Of a stretch of DNA of 9,006 nucleotides, positions 1 to 7,163 are shown piece by piece. Position numbers and translations under genes: made by a program. Origin of the DNA: Rhizobiaceae bacterium (lineage in GTDB: Bacteria; Pseudomonadota; Alphaproteobacteria; Rhizobiales; Rhizobiaceae); NCBI GenBank assembly GCA_021648425.1, contig JAKISV010000116.1:1-9006 (forward strand), read 5' to 3'. The notes under the pieces were generated by a model. That model did no database searches. It had not been told where the DNA came from and saw nothing but the letters and a program-made list of their open reading frames with translations. Every line of letters begins with the position of its first letter. Position 1 is the stretch's first letter.

Positions 1-2
1 AG

Positions 3-110
3 ACATCTGTGAGGGGAATGGTTGATCGTTTTGAGGGAAAAGAAGAGATCATGGATGAGCACAGATTATTATATCAGCTTAATTTGTCCGGTGGATTTAT
101 TTCCTGACGA
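3..110 (+). CDS. C-terminal fragment of an unidentified protein (gene starts outside the window)
   Basis: One + strand frame is open from the window edge and ends at a TGA at 108-110. It would encode the last 35 residues of a protein, containing a hydrophilic stretch read as GMVDRFEGKEEIMDEHR and ending in GGFIS. The other two + frames stop within the first 25 bases, and the minus frames are interrupted. A strong hairpin followed by a T tract begins 23 bases after the stop, as expected for the end of a + strand transcription unit. I do not recognise the family from so short a tail. It could be a chance open frame; the supporting evidence is the terminator placement and the plausible residue composition. 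Confidence 0.45.
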
Positions 111-133
111 AAAAAGGGTTTGTGGGTTAGTGC

Positions 134-174
134 AAATACAAAAGGCGGAAATGAAATTCCCGCCTTTTGTATTT
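134..174. terminator. Bidirectional intrinsic terminator
   Basis: A perfect 15-bp inverted repeat (arms 134-148 and 160-174, GC-rich inner part GGCGG/CCGCC) encloses an 11-base loop. On the + strand the stem is followed by a T tract (about 170-179), and on the minus strand the stem ends in TTTTGTATTT. It lies between the probable + gene ending at 110 and the minus-strand nucleotidase gene ending at 194, so it probably ends transcription from both sides. Confidence 0.85.
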
Positions 175-193
175 TTTATATGTCGAATAACGA

Positions 194-2164
194 TTACTTC
201 GGAATTTTCAGCATCTGGCCAATCTTCAAACGGCGTACATTTTCAACGCCATTGGCATCTTCGATTTTCTTCCACATTTTGGCGTCGCCATATTGTTTTT
301 TGGCTATGTTCCATAGATTATCACCGGCTTTAACGGTGTAATCTCCTTTTGCCATCATAGTGTCGTCCTTCTTCATCATGGCGTCGTCTTTTTTGGCTTT
401 ATCGTCCTTTTTCATCATGGCATCGTCTTTTTTGGCCTTATCGTCCTTTTTCATCATGGCGTCATCATTCTTAGCCATGTCGTCTTTTTTCATCATGGTA
501 CCGTCTTCCATTTTCATCATAGTACCATCATCATTTTTCATCATCGCATCCATCGATACGCCCTGTACGATACGACCATCGGTATAGGCCTTGTAAGGGG
601 AATTGTCTTTCAGATAATCCATGACTACGTTTTCCAGATTTGGGCCGTAGTCGTAGGCATCCATTCCGTTTTTGGCAAAAACCTTGTAGCCATCGCCACC
701 CGAACGCATGAAGTTGTTGGAGACAACGCCGTAGGCTTTATCCGGGTCGATATCCACCCATTTGTCACCATCCATCACCTGCACCTGTTTGATGCGGCCT
801 TTGAGCGGTTCAACACTGGAATCCCAGGCGTAACGCAAACCAGCAACCTGCGGGAAGCGGCCTTTGCCATCCTCCACCTGACTGACGCCATTTTCCAGCG
901 CGGCAATGACATCGGAGCCTTTCAGCTTGAATGTGGCAAGTGTGTTTTGAAATGGCAGAACCGTTAGAACTTCGCCTTTGGTGATATCACCAACATCGAT
1001 CGATGCACGAAGCCCGCCGCCATTTTGAATGGCAATGGAAATGCCCTGGTCTTTTACGCGCGCTAAAATCGCATCTGAAACCAGATTGCCCATCTCGCAC
1101 TCAACTGCCCGGCAGCTTTTGCGGTTGCCATCAATCGTAGTAGCTGCACTGGCAACCACAATGTTCTTTTCTTCATTCAGAGGCCCGGCCAGCCCAGCAA
1201 CACGCGCGGCAAACACTTCATCGGGCTCAACGCTGGCATCAAGCAGATGTGGCTCACCGCTGGCATTGGTGACATTGCCGTCCGCATCAAAATCAACCTT
1301 GATTTCACCAAGATATTTGGAATAGGCATAGGCCTGCACAATTGCGACAAGGTTATTATCCGGTCCACGAACCACTTCAGGGTAGGGGGCCGTTGCCTTG
1401 GGGTCGGTATTTGAAAGTAAAGTGTGAGAATGCGCGCCGATGATTACATCAATACCCGGCACATTTTCAGCCAGTTGAATATCCTCGGGCAATCCCACAT
1501 GGGAAATCACCACAATTTTGTTAACACCCTGGGCCTGAATATCGGGGATAACCGCTTTCAGGTAGGTTTCATTACTAATAAATTTGACGTTAGGGCCGGG
1601 GGAAGCAATGTTTGCTGTGTCAGTGGTGACAATACCGATCAGGGCGACACGTTCACCACCTTTTTCGATAATCTTGTATCCGGGTATCTTGTTTGCCAGC
1701 AATGGCTCTGCCCAGACATTGACGTTGCCGCCCAGGATTGGAAATTGTGCGCGACCAACAAAAGCAGCAAGGCCTGTTGGACCATCATCAAATTCGTGGT
1801 TGCCCAAAGCAAATGCATCGATGTTCATGGAATTGAAAAAGCTGGCAGTGGCGCGGCCTTTATATTTTGTATAAAACAGCGTGCCCTGAAATGCGTCACC
1901 GGCAACAGCCAGAATATTGGGTTGGCCTTCTTTGTCGAGAGCCGCACGGCGTTCGTCAAGTTTGGTTTTCAGCCGTGCAATGCCGCCAAAACATTTCTTC
2001 TCAGCCGCATTTTTTTCTGAACAAGCTGAATCAAACCGGTTGATTTCTTCAAACCGCGCATGAAAATCATTGAAATGCAGTATCGAAAGCGAGTACTGCG
2101 CCATGGCGCTGCCTGCGGTCATTGTCATTGCGATTGCCGTTGATAGGCCCAGTATATATTTCAT
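194..2164 (-). CDS. Exported 5'-nucleotidase / 2',3'-cyclic phosphodiesterase family protein with C-terminal LysM domain
   Basis: 656-residue periplasmic metallophosphoesterase, UshA/CD73 family, expected to hydrolyse nucleotides or related phosphoesters with two metal ions. Residues 1-22 form a signal peptide ending in A-M-A. The metallophosphatase domain shows NDFH (D33, H35), GDAFQG (D90), GNHEFD (N122, H123) and AHSH (H245, H247). The C-terminal nucleotidase domain has MGNLVSDA (358-365), NGGGLR (381-386) and NFMRSGGDGY (484-493), whose aromatic residues normally stack on the base. Cysteine pairs C48/C58 and C351/C356 could form disulfides. Residues 539-606 are a Met/Lys/Asp repeat linker, and 607-656 a LysM domain (YTVKAGDNLWNIA), which usually binds peptidoglycan. 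The start at 2164 is chosen for its AGGGAG site and because the signal peptide begins there; an in-frame TTG/ATG-type start at 2197 would add 11 unlikely residues. The enzyme family is certain; the substrate is not. Confidence 0.93.
   Translation of the reverse strand: MKYILGLSTAIAMTMTAGSAMAQYSLSILHFNDFHARFEEINRFDSACSEKNAAEKKCFGGIARLKTKLDERRAALDKEGQPNILAVAGDAFQGTLFYTKYKGRATASFFNSMNIDAFALGNHEFDDGPTGLAAFVGRAQFPILGGNVNVWAEPLLANKIPGYKIIEKGGERVALIGIVTTDTANIASPGPNVKFISNETYLKAVIPDIQAQGVNKIVVISHVGLPEDIQLAENVPGIDVIIGAHSHTLLSNTDPKATAPYPEVVRGPDNNLVAIVQAYAYSKYLGEIKVDFDADGNVTNASGEPHLLDASVEPDEVFAARVAGLAGPLNEEKNIVVASAATTIDGNRKSCRAVECEMGNLVSDAILARVKDQGISIAIQNGGGLRASIDVGDITKGEVLTVLPFQNTLATFKLKGSDVIAALENGVSQVEDGKGRFPQVAGLRYAWDSSVEPLKGRIKQVQVMDGDKWVDIDPDKAYGVVSNNFMRSGGDGYKVFAKNGMDAYDYGPNLENVVMDYLKDNSPYKAYTDGRIVQGVSMDAMMKNDDGTMMKMEDGTMMKKDDMAKNDDAMMKKDDKAKKDDAMMKKDDKAKKDDAMMKKDDTMMAKGDYTVKAGDNLWNIAKKQYGDAKMWKKIEDANGVENVRRLKIGQMLKIPK
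347..550 (-). repeat. Met/Lys/Asp-rich tandem repeat linker (MMKKDD units) inside the nucleotidase gene
   Basis: Codes for residues 539-606 of the nucleotidase. Two 8-residue units (AMMKNDDG, TMMKMEDG) are followed by 13-residue units: TMMKKDDMAKNDD, then AMMKKDDKAKKDD twice, then a shorter AMMKKDDTMMAK. At DNA level the two central 39-bp copies (383-421 and 422-460) differ at only two positions by my reading; a third, more diverged copy lies at 461-499. The segment is highly charged, lacks hydrophobic core residues and so is likely unstructured. It joins the catalytic part to the LysM domain. It resembles the low-complexity MxKDx pentapeptide repeats seen in small exported proteobacterial proteins, a comparison from memory rather than a search. 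Confidence 0.9.
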
Positions 2165-2170
2165 GATAAT

Positions 2171-2176
2171 CTCCCT
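2171..2176 (-). promoter_or_regulatory. Ribosome binding site of the nucleotidase gene
   Basis: AGGGAG on the minus strand, 6 bases before the ATG at 2164. It fixes the start at the signal-peptide methionine rather than at the in-frame codon at 2197. Confidence 0.75.
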
Positions 2177-2334
2177 GTTATTTTGCCATGTCAGCATCGG
2201 CCTGCAGACACAAATTTATTAGCTCTGTATTTGCATATAAACTGCACAAGAGCATTTGTACGATTACCCTACGGCGATAAGGGCAATAAAACAACATTTA
2301 CCAATTGTTAATGGATGAATTCCACCGGATTATC

Positions 2335-2364
2335 TTGATAAGGCGAAATTAGTAATTACATTAT
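2335..2364 (+). promoter_or_regulatory. Candidate sigma70-type promoter for the iorAB-like operon
   Basis: TTGATA (2335-2340) resembles a -35 box and CATTAT (2359-2364) a -10 box, separated by 18 bases. It would start transcription about 40 bases before the iorA-like ATG. Both boxes are imperfect and the region is AT-rich, so chance matches are easy. The -35 overlaps the TTATCttGATAA palindrome, which could let a repressor compete with polymerase; that is inference. Confidence 0.3.
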
Positions 2365-2396
2365 CAAAAAAACAGCGCAGTAAAGTATGAAGCGCC

Positions 2397-2403
2397 AGGG
2401 GAG
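2397..2403 (+). promoter_or_regulatory. Ribosome binding site of the iorA-like gene
   Basis: AGGGGAG, 9 bases before the ATG at 2413. It is a good match to the anti-Shine-Dalgarno sequence and supports this start. Confidence 0.7.
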
Positions 2404-2412
2404 TATATATTC

Positions 2413-2865
2413 ATGGAAATCACCGTAAACGGCACCAGAGTTGATGTTGGCGATGATCCGCAAATGCCGTTGTTGTGGGCATTGCGCGATCTGGCCGGAC
2501 TTAAAGGTACAAAATTTGGATGCGGCATTGCCGCTTGTGGTGCCTGTACGGTTCATATCGACGGTGAACCGGTGCGCTCCTGCCAGACATTGATTGGAGA
2601 CGTTGAGGGTGAAGTGACGACAATTGAGGGAATTGGTGATCTGGATAATCTGCATGTGGTACAGCAGGCATGGATCAGCCAGCAGGTGCCGCAGTGTGGT
2701 TATTGCCAGTCAGGACAGATCATGAGTGCCGTTGCCTTACTGCGTGATAATAGTGACCCCAGTGATGAAGATATCGATGATGCAATGAGTGGCAATCTGT
2801 GCCGCTGTGGCACTTATCCCAGGATACGAGCTGCTATCAAGCAGGCAGCAAAGATGGGAGCATAA
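2413..2865 (+). CDS. iorA: [2Fe-2S] small subunit of an IorAB-type molybdenum hydroxylase
   Basis: 150-residue electron-transfer subunit of the xanthine oxidase family, close in size to characterised isoquinoline 1-oxidoreductase alpha subunits (about 150 residues). The N-terminal half is a plant-type ferredoxin fold with cluster ligands C37, C42, C45 and C57 (CGIAACGAC...C). The C-terminal helical domain binds the second [2Fe-2S] cluster through C95, C98, C130 and C132 (CGYC...CRC). All eight ligands are present. No signal peptide is visible, so if the complex is periplasmic this subunit would be carried out with the large subunit. It is followed after 2 bases by the large-subunit gene, whose ribosome site lies inside its last codons. 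It passes electrons from the molybdenum centre to an unknown acceptor. The family call is secure; isoquinoline as substrate is not implied. Confidence 0.93.
   Translation: MEITVNGTRVDVGDDPQMPLLWALRDLAGLKGTKFGCGIAACGACTVHIDGEPVRSCQTLIGDVEGEVTTIEGIGDLDNLHVVQQAWISQQVPQCGYCQSGQIMSAVALLRDNSDPSDEDIDDAMSGNLCRCGTYPRIRAAIKQAAKMGA
2856..2860 (+). promoter_or_regulatory. Ribosome binding site of the iorB-like gene
   Basis: GGGAG lies in the last codons of the small-subunit gene, 7 bases before the ATG at 2868. This supports 2868 over an in-frame codon at 2799 that would overlap the upstream gene by 67 bases. Confidence 0.7.
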
Positions 2866-2867
2866 TC

Positions 2868-5141
2868 ATGGGAATTGCAAAAATAGCACGCCGTACATTT
2901 CTGATTGGCTCCGCTGCCATCGCCGGGGGTGTTGCATTTGGTTATTATTATGTCTCACAACCTTACCCCAATCCGCTGGAAAAAGATCTGGAGGAGGGTG
3001 AGGTGACATTTAATCCATTTGTCAAAATCACCGATGAAAATGCAATTACCATCATCGCCCCGCGCGCTGAAATGGGGCAGGGCATACGCACTACCCTTGC
3101 AGCCCTGGTGGCGGAAGAACTGGATGTTAGCCTCGACGAAGTAAATGTTGAACATGGCATTGGCGCCTGGGTCTATTATAATGAAGCTGCATTTACTGAC
3201 GGCGGGCCATTCGCGTTTTTTGACGAGAGTTTTACCGCGCGAACAGTTCGCTCGGCCATGAAGCCACTGGCAAAGGTACTGGCAATTCAGGCAACGGGCG
3301 GTTCCACCTCCATTCGCGACTATTACGAAAAATTGCGCATGGCTGGAGCATCTGCGCGCCAAATGCTGTTGGAATCTGCCGCTGAAAACTGGCAGGTAGA
3401 TGCGCAAACACTGCAAACAGGTGGTGGAAAAATTACCAATCCTGCCACAGGTGAAATTCTAACCTATGGCGAACTGGCAAGCGCAGCCGCCAAACGCAGT
3501 GCGCCAGCCAACATTGTGCTCAAAGATAAAAAAGACTGGAAACTGCTGGGTAAATCACCCCCCAGAGTAGATTTGCCGGACAAGGTTACCGGCAGAGCAG
3601 TCTTTGGCACCGATGTGGAATTGCCGGACATGGTTTATGGCACGGTAAAAATATCGCCGCGATTTGGCGCGAAAGCACGCTCCTTTGATGAAAGCGCTGC
3701 CCTGAAAGTGCCTGGTGTCACTAAAATTGTACCATTGGAAACTTCAGCCGGTTCAGGCTTTGGTATTATCGCCACCAACACATGGGCCGCATTCAAGGGG
3801 GCAGAGGCGCTGGAAGTGGAGTGGGAAGAAGCACAATACCCCAAGTTCAACAGCGCCTTGTTTGATAAAATGCGTGAAATAATGAAGGAGGACCCCGGTT
3901 CCTCATTGCGCGATGATGGCGACACCGAACTGTCATTTGCCGATGCACCAAGAGATGAGATGCTGGAAGTGGAATACACCGCGCCCTATCTCGCTCACAC
4001 AACCATGGAACCGATGAATGCCACTGCGCAGTTTAAGGACGGTGTGCTGGAAATCTGGGCTCCTAACCAGATGCCAACGGTAATTCAACAAACGGCTTCC
4101 GGGTTGGTTGATGTGGATGCAGATGATGTTATCGTTCATACTACTTATCTTGGCGGCGGTTTTGGACGACGCGCAGAAGTGGATTATGTCGGTTATGCCG
4201 TGGAAATGGCCAAACAAACCGATGGCATGCCGATAAAAGTGACATGGACACGCGAAGAAGACGTTACCCACGACACCTATCGGCCTGCGGCGGTTGGAAA
4301 AATGCGTGCACGTTTTAAGAAAGGTGAGGGGCCGCAAAGTGTGGATATCCACATTGGTTCACCGTCAATTATCAAGAGTTTTATGGGAAGAACATTCCCC
4401 TCACTTTCACCCGCCGGTCCCGACCGCACCATGCAGGAGGGTTGTTTTGATCAGCCCTATACGATTGAAAACTATAAGGTTCGCGGCACACAGACAAATT
4501 TCCCGATACCGGTCGGTTTCTGGCGATCGGTCGGAAATTCGTTCAATGGATTTTTCCACGAGTGTTTTATGGACGAAATTGCCAAAGCTTCAGAGCTCGA
4601 TCCTCTGGATATGCGCCTGAAACTGATGGCCGACTACCCCGCTGCAACAGGTGCGCTGAATAAAGTGGCGCAAATGTCCGAATGGGGAAAGCCGCGCGAA
4701 GATGGCGTGGGTATGGGTATTGCCCATGTACTGTCATTTGGCTCCTGGGTGGCAGAAGTTATCAAGATACGCCTGGTGGATGATGAAGTGCGCATAGAAA
4801 ATGTGTGGGCGGCGGTTGAGCTTGGAACGGTGTTTGATCCGAGCATCGTCAAAGCGCAATTGATGTCGGGCATTGTTTTTGGACTGTCATCTGCGATGGG
4901 GCAGGAAATCACCTTCGAAAAAGGTGAGGTGATGGAAAATAACTTCGATACCTATGACGCAATGCGCATAAATCAATGCCCGAAGATAGATGTGGAAATA
5001 CTTGAAACATATAAGAAAGTAGGCGGCGTAGGTGAAGTGGGAACTCCGCCTTCCATCCCCGCTCTGGCCAATGCCATTTTTGATGTTACAGGTCAGCGCA
5101 TCAGAAATATGCCGCTGTCAAACAGCATTAATTTCGCCTGA
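2868..5141 (+). CDS. iorB: Molybdopterin-binding large subunit of an IorAB-type hydroxylase, with Tat-like signal
   Basis: 757-residue catalytic subunit of the xanthine oxidase family, expected to bind the molybdopterin cofactor (cytosine dinucleotide form in this subfamily) and hydroxylate an N-heterocycle or oxidise an aldehyde with water as oxygen source. The N-terminus has a twin-arginine motif (R8-R9-T-F-L) followed by a hydrophobic stretch, either a Tat export signal or a membrane anchor. Family signatures are EMGQG (68-72), LGGGFGRR (428-435), the PVGFWRSVGNS segment in the C-terminal third, and GVGEVGTPP near the end; E723 there is the expected catalytic glutamate. The length matches known IorB proteins (roughly 730-780). 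No FAD subunit, cytochrome c or XdhC-like maturation gene is in the window. Methyltransferase gene follows after 18 bases. The substrate is unknown. Confidence 0.93.
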   Translation: MGIAKIARRTFLIGSAAIAGGVAFGYYYVSQPYPNPLEKDLEEGEVTFNPFVKITDENAITIIAPRAEMGQGIRTTLAALVAEELDVSLDEVNVEHGIGAWVYYNEAAFTDGGPFAFFDESFTARTVRSAMKPLAKVLAIQATGGSTSIRDYYEKLRMAGASARQMLLESAAENWQVDAQTLQTGGGKITNPATGEILTYGELASAAAKRSAPANIVLKDKKDWKLLGKSPPRVDLPDKVTGRAVFGTDVELPDMVYGTVKISPRFGAKARSFDESAALKVPGVTKIVPLETSAGSGFGIIATNTWAAFKGAEALEVEWEEAQYPKFNSALFDKMREIMKEDPGSSLRDDGDTELSFADAPRDEMLEVEYTAPYLAHTTMEPMNATAQFKDGVLEIWAPNQMPTVIQQTASGLVDVDADDVIVHTTYLGGGFGRRAEVDYVGYAVEMAKQTDGMPIKVTWTREEDVTHDTYRPAAVGKMRARFKKGEGPQSVDIHIGSPSIIKSFMGRTFPSLSPAGPDRTMQEGCFDQPYTIENYKVRGTQTNFPIPVGFWRSVGNSFNGFFHECFMDEIAKASELDPLDMRLKLMADYPAATGALNKVAQMSEWGKPREDGVGMGIAHVLSFGSWVAEVIKIRLVDDEVRIENVWAAVELGTVFDPSIVKAQLMSGIVFGLSSAMGQEITFEKGEVMENNFDTYDAMRINQCPKIDVEILETYKKVGGVGEVGTPPSIPALANAIFDVTGQRIRNMPLSNSINFA

Positions 5142-5159
5142 ATCTGGTAATAGTATTTG

Positions 5160-5810
5160 ATGATGACCAGCAAAAAACCTATTGATTCAGCAGCCAGGGC
5201 GATGTTGAAGCGCGCTTATTCGCTGACCAGTGATGAAGAAACCAAGACTTTTTACAAGGATTGGGCGGCGACCTATGATGATACGATGGTTGGCGGCCTG
5301 GGTTATCTAACTCCGCAAAAGGCAGCAATTCTGCTGGCCAGCTATCTCGAAAACAAATCTGATAAAATACTGGATGTGGGAACAGGAACCGGCCTGGCCG
5401 GTAAAGAACTGGCTGCCCTGGGATATACTGATATTGACGGCATGGACTATTCAGCGCCAATGCTGGCAATGGCGCGCCAGCGCGGGGTGTATAGCCAGCT
5501 AATTGAAGCAGACTTGAATAAACCGCTCAGCCTTGGTGACAATACCTATGACGCCATCACCTGTGTTGGAACCTTCACCCATGGCCATGTGAAATCAGAT
5601 TGTCTGGATGAATTGTTCAGAATATTAAAGTCTGGGGGGCGGTTTGTTACGGTTATCCGCAAGAATTACTGGCAACCAGCCGGGTTTGCCGCAAAAGTCG
5701 ATGAACTGACGCAAGCTGGCATAATGAGAACCCTCAGCAGCGAGGAGGACAGCAATTATGTCGAGAGCGATGAGGCTGAATCCTGGTATATTGTCTGGGA
5801 AAAATGTTGA
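5160..5810 (+). CDS. Class I SAM-dependent methyltransferase (METTL27/WBSCR27-like)
   Basis: 216-residue soluble protein with the Rossmann methyltransferase fold. Motif I is LDVGTGTGLAG (D72-G78 core). The acidic residue that usually holds the SAM ribose is D96 in GMDYSAPML. The post-I region YDAITCVGTFTHGHV and the strand FVTVIRKNYW fit motifs IV to VI. An N-terminal extension of about 40 residues (YKDWAATYDD) is typical of small-molecule methyltransferases and of the METTL27-like group. The start could be ATG 5160 or ATG 5163 (a TTG at 5157 is also in frame); none has a strong Shine-Dalgarno site. It lies 18 bases after the iorB-like gene and is probably co-transcribed with it. Its stop directly abuts the stop of the converging synthetase gene. 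The methyl acceptor is unknown. Confidence 0.85.
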   Translation: MMTSKKPIDSAARAMLKRAYSLTSDEETKTFYKDWAATYDDTMVGGLGYLTPQKAAILLASYLENKSDKILDVGTGTGLAGKELAALGYTDIDGMDYSAPMLAMARQRGVYSQLIEADLNKPLSLGDNTYDAITCVGTFTHGHVKSDCLDELFRILKSGGRFVTVIRKNYWQPAGFAAKVDELTQAGIMRTLSSEEDSNYVESDEAESWYIVWEKC

Positions 5811-7163
5811 TTAGGCACCTTTCAGATATAGCGCCAGCTCAATATCACTGATTTGCGTCTGCATTTTACCAATCTCATAGCGTCGCAAAATTGAATATAC
5901 CCGGTGAAAATCTTCACCGAACATGTGTTTTGCCAGCTTTGAATCAGAAAAATCGTCTACTGAGTTTTTCCAGTCATGGTGCAGTTGCATTGCGGTATTG
6001 TTGGCACTGTCATCAATCGGTTCGCCGGGATCAATTTTGTTCTCCAACCCGTGTAATATCCCGCCCAGGATTGCGGTCAGTGCCAGATAGGGGTTGGTGT
6101 CCGCCCCGCAAATTCGATGTTCAAGGCGGGCCGCCGGGCCGGAAATTTCCGGCAGTCGAACTGCTGCCGCACGGTGATCAAGGCCCCAGTTCGCCAGGTT
6201 TGGTGCAAATGATCCTTCCGCAAAACGGCGGTAGGAATTGAGGTTCGGTGCGAATATCGCCTGTAACTCACGCATCGAAGACAGCAGGCCACCTGTTGCA
6301 TGGAGCAGGTTGGAAGAGGGTTTGTTGCCCTTACCTTCAAAGATATTGTTGCCTTTATGATCCAATATGCTGACATGGGCATGCATGCCACTACCCAGAT
6401 CGTCACCAAAGGGTTTGGCCATAAAAGTCGCTTCCATGCCATGCATTTTGGCGCAACCTTTGACGATGCGCTTGAATAACATCGCCTGATCACCGGCAAG
6501 TAATGGGTCACTGACATGTTTGAAATTGATCTCAAACTGGCACATGCCCGCTTCGGCAATCATTACGTCAGCCAGCACATTTTGTAAGTCGCAGGCTTTG
6601 CGAATTTCGTTCAGTACCGGTTCGAAATCGGCCATCTGATCAAGATTGTTGAGGTTACCTGTAGATATTTCATGGAAGGGCACCGGGCGAGGATTTTCGC
6701 GATCAACCGGTTTTATCAGATAAAACTCAAGTTCTGTTGCAATTACCGGTGTCAGCCTTTTTTTCGAAAAGCGATTTGCCATCATCGCCAATTGCTGGCG
6801 CGGGTCATAGGGGCAGGGGGTGTTGGCACCGTCGCGCAACTCAAGGTTCATCAGAATTTGCGCTGTGGGTACTTTTGACCAGCTGATACGCGCAAGCGAA
6901 CCGATTACCGGTACGCCAACACCATCGCGGTCACCACTGATTATTCCAAGCCCCGCCCCATCAACATCAATCCCCCAGCTATCCAAAGCATAGGTTGAAA
7001 TTGGCAGGCGCAGGCCACCATTTGCCAGTTTAGCAATGTCTTTGGCCGGTATCCATTTACCGCGATAGATGCCGTTTATTGTGGGAAACAGCGCTTCTAT
7101 GCGTTCAATGTCAGGATTATCCGCAATGAAACTGTCCAGCGCAATTGTGATGTTATCAGTCAT
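5811..7163 (-). CDS. Glutamine synthetase family protein, probable gamma-glutamylpolyamine synthetase (PuuA-like)
   Basis: 450-residue cytoplasmic enzyme of the glutamine synthetase superfamily. It probably joins glutamate to an amine using ATP. Metal and substrate motifs are present: E144 and E146 (ATELEFYL), E204 and E211 (AEAGMCQFE), H261 in GSGMHAHVS, then FAPNLNSYRR, and the C-terminal RLEHRICGADTNPYLAL segment typical of PuuA-like members. The length fits PuuA-type enzymes. The start at 7163 overlaps the end of the transporter ATPase gene by 8 bases (ATGACTGA), implying translational coupling; longer in-frame starts up to 7292 would run deep into that gene. Context after a polyamine transporter argues for gamma-glutamylputrescine synthetase rather than ammonia-assimilating GlnA. 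Other amines such as spermidine or ethanolamine are possible substrates. No puuB, puuC or puuD gene is in the window. Confidence 0.88.
   Translation of the reverse strand: MTDNITIALDSFIADNPDIERIEALFPTINGIYRGKWIPAKDIAKLANGGLRLPISTYALDSWGIDVDGAGLGIISGDRDGVGVPVIGSLARISWSKVPTAQILMNLELRDGANTPCPYDPRQQLAMMANRFSKKRLTPVIATELEFYLIKPVDRENPRPVPFHEISTGNLNNLDQMADFEPVLNEIRKACDLQNVLADVMIAEAGMCQFEINFKHVSDPLLAGDQAMLFKRIVKGCAKMHGMEATFMAKPFGDDLGSGMHAHVSILDHKGNNIFEGKGNKPSSNLLHATGGLLSSMRELQAIFAPNLNSYRRFAEGSFAPNLANWGLDHRAAAVRLPEISGPAARLEHRICGADTNPYLALTAILGGILHGLENKIDPGEPIDDSANNTAMQLHHDWKNSVDDFSDSKLAKHMFGEDFHRVYSILRRYEIGKMQTQISDIELALYLKGA

Larger units (their letters stand above)
2165..2412. other. Divergent intergenic region between the nucleotidase and iorAB-like genes
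   Basis: 248 bases without a credible gene. It is AT-rich and must carry the promoters for both directions. It contains the imperfect palindrome TTATCttGATAA (2330-2341) and a related GATAAGG sequence near 2275. No clear minus-strand -35/-10 pair was found, and I saw no Pho-box-like direct repeats in front of the nucleotidase gene. No riboswitch or small RNA is evident by eye. Confidence 0.6.

Noticed and set aside
383..499. Direct repeats that might suggest a CRISPR array.
   Set aside because: The 39-bp units are contiguous, without unique spacers, and keep the reading frame of the nucleotidase.
360..587. A + strand open frame with repeated SSFFIMASSFLAL units that looks like a membrane repeat protein.
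   Set aside because: It is the exact antisense of the MMKKDD repeat region of the nucleotidase gene; the periodicity comes from that gene.
1424..2020. A long + strand open frame of 198 codons opposite the nucleotidase gene.
   Set aside because: It lies wholly antisense to strong catalytic motifs, its residue make-up is unconvincing, and it has no family motif or clear ribosome site.
2165..2197. Upstream in-frame start for the nucleotidase at 2197.
   Set aside because: It would place 11 polar residues before a standard signal peptide, and the good ribosome site sits just before 2164.
2799..2867. Upstream in-frame start for the large hydroxylase subunit at 2799.
   Set aside because: It would overlap the small-subunit gene heavily; 2868 has a ribosome site and begins the Tat-like leader.
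5891..6559. Open frames on both strands within the synthetase gene (for example 5891-6241 + and 6077-6559 -).
   Set aside because: They are out-of-frame shadows of a gene with intact glutamine synthetase motifs.
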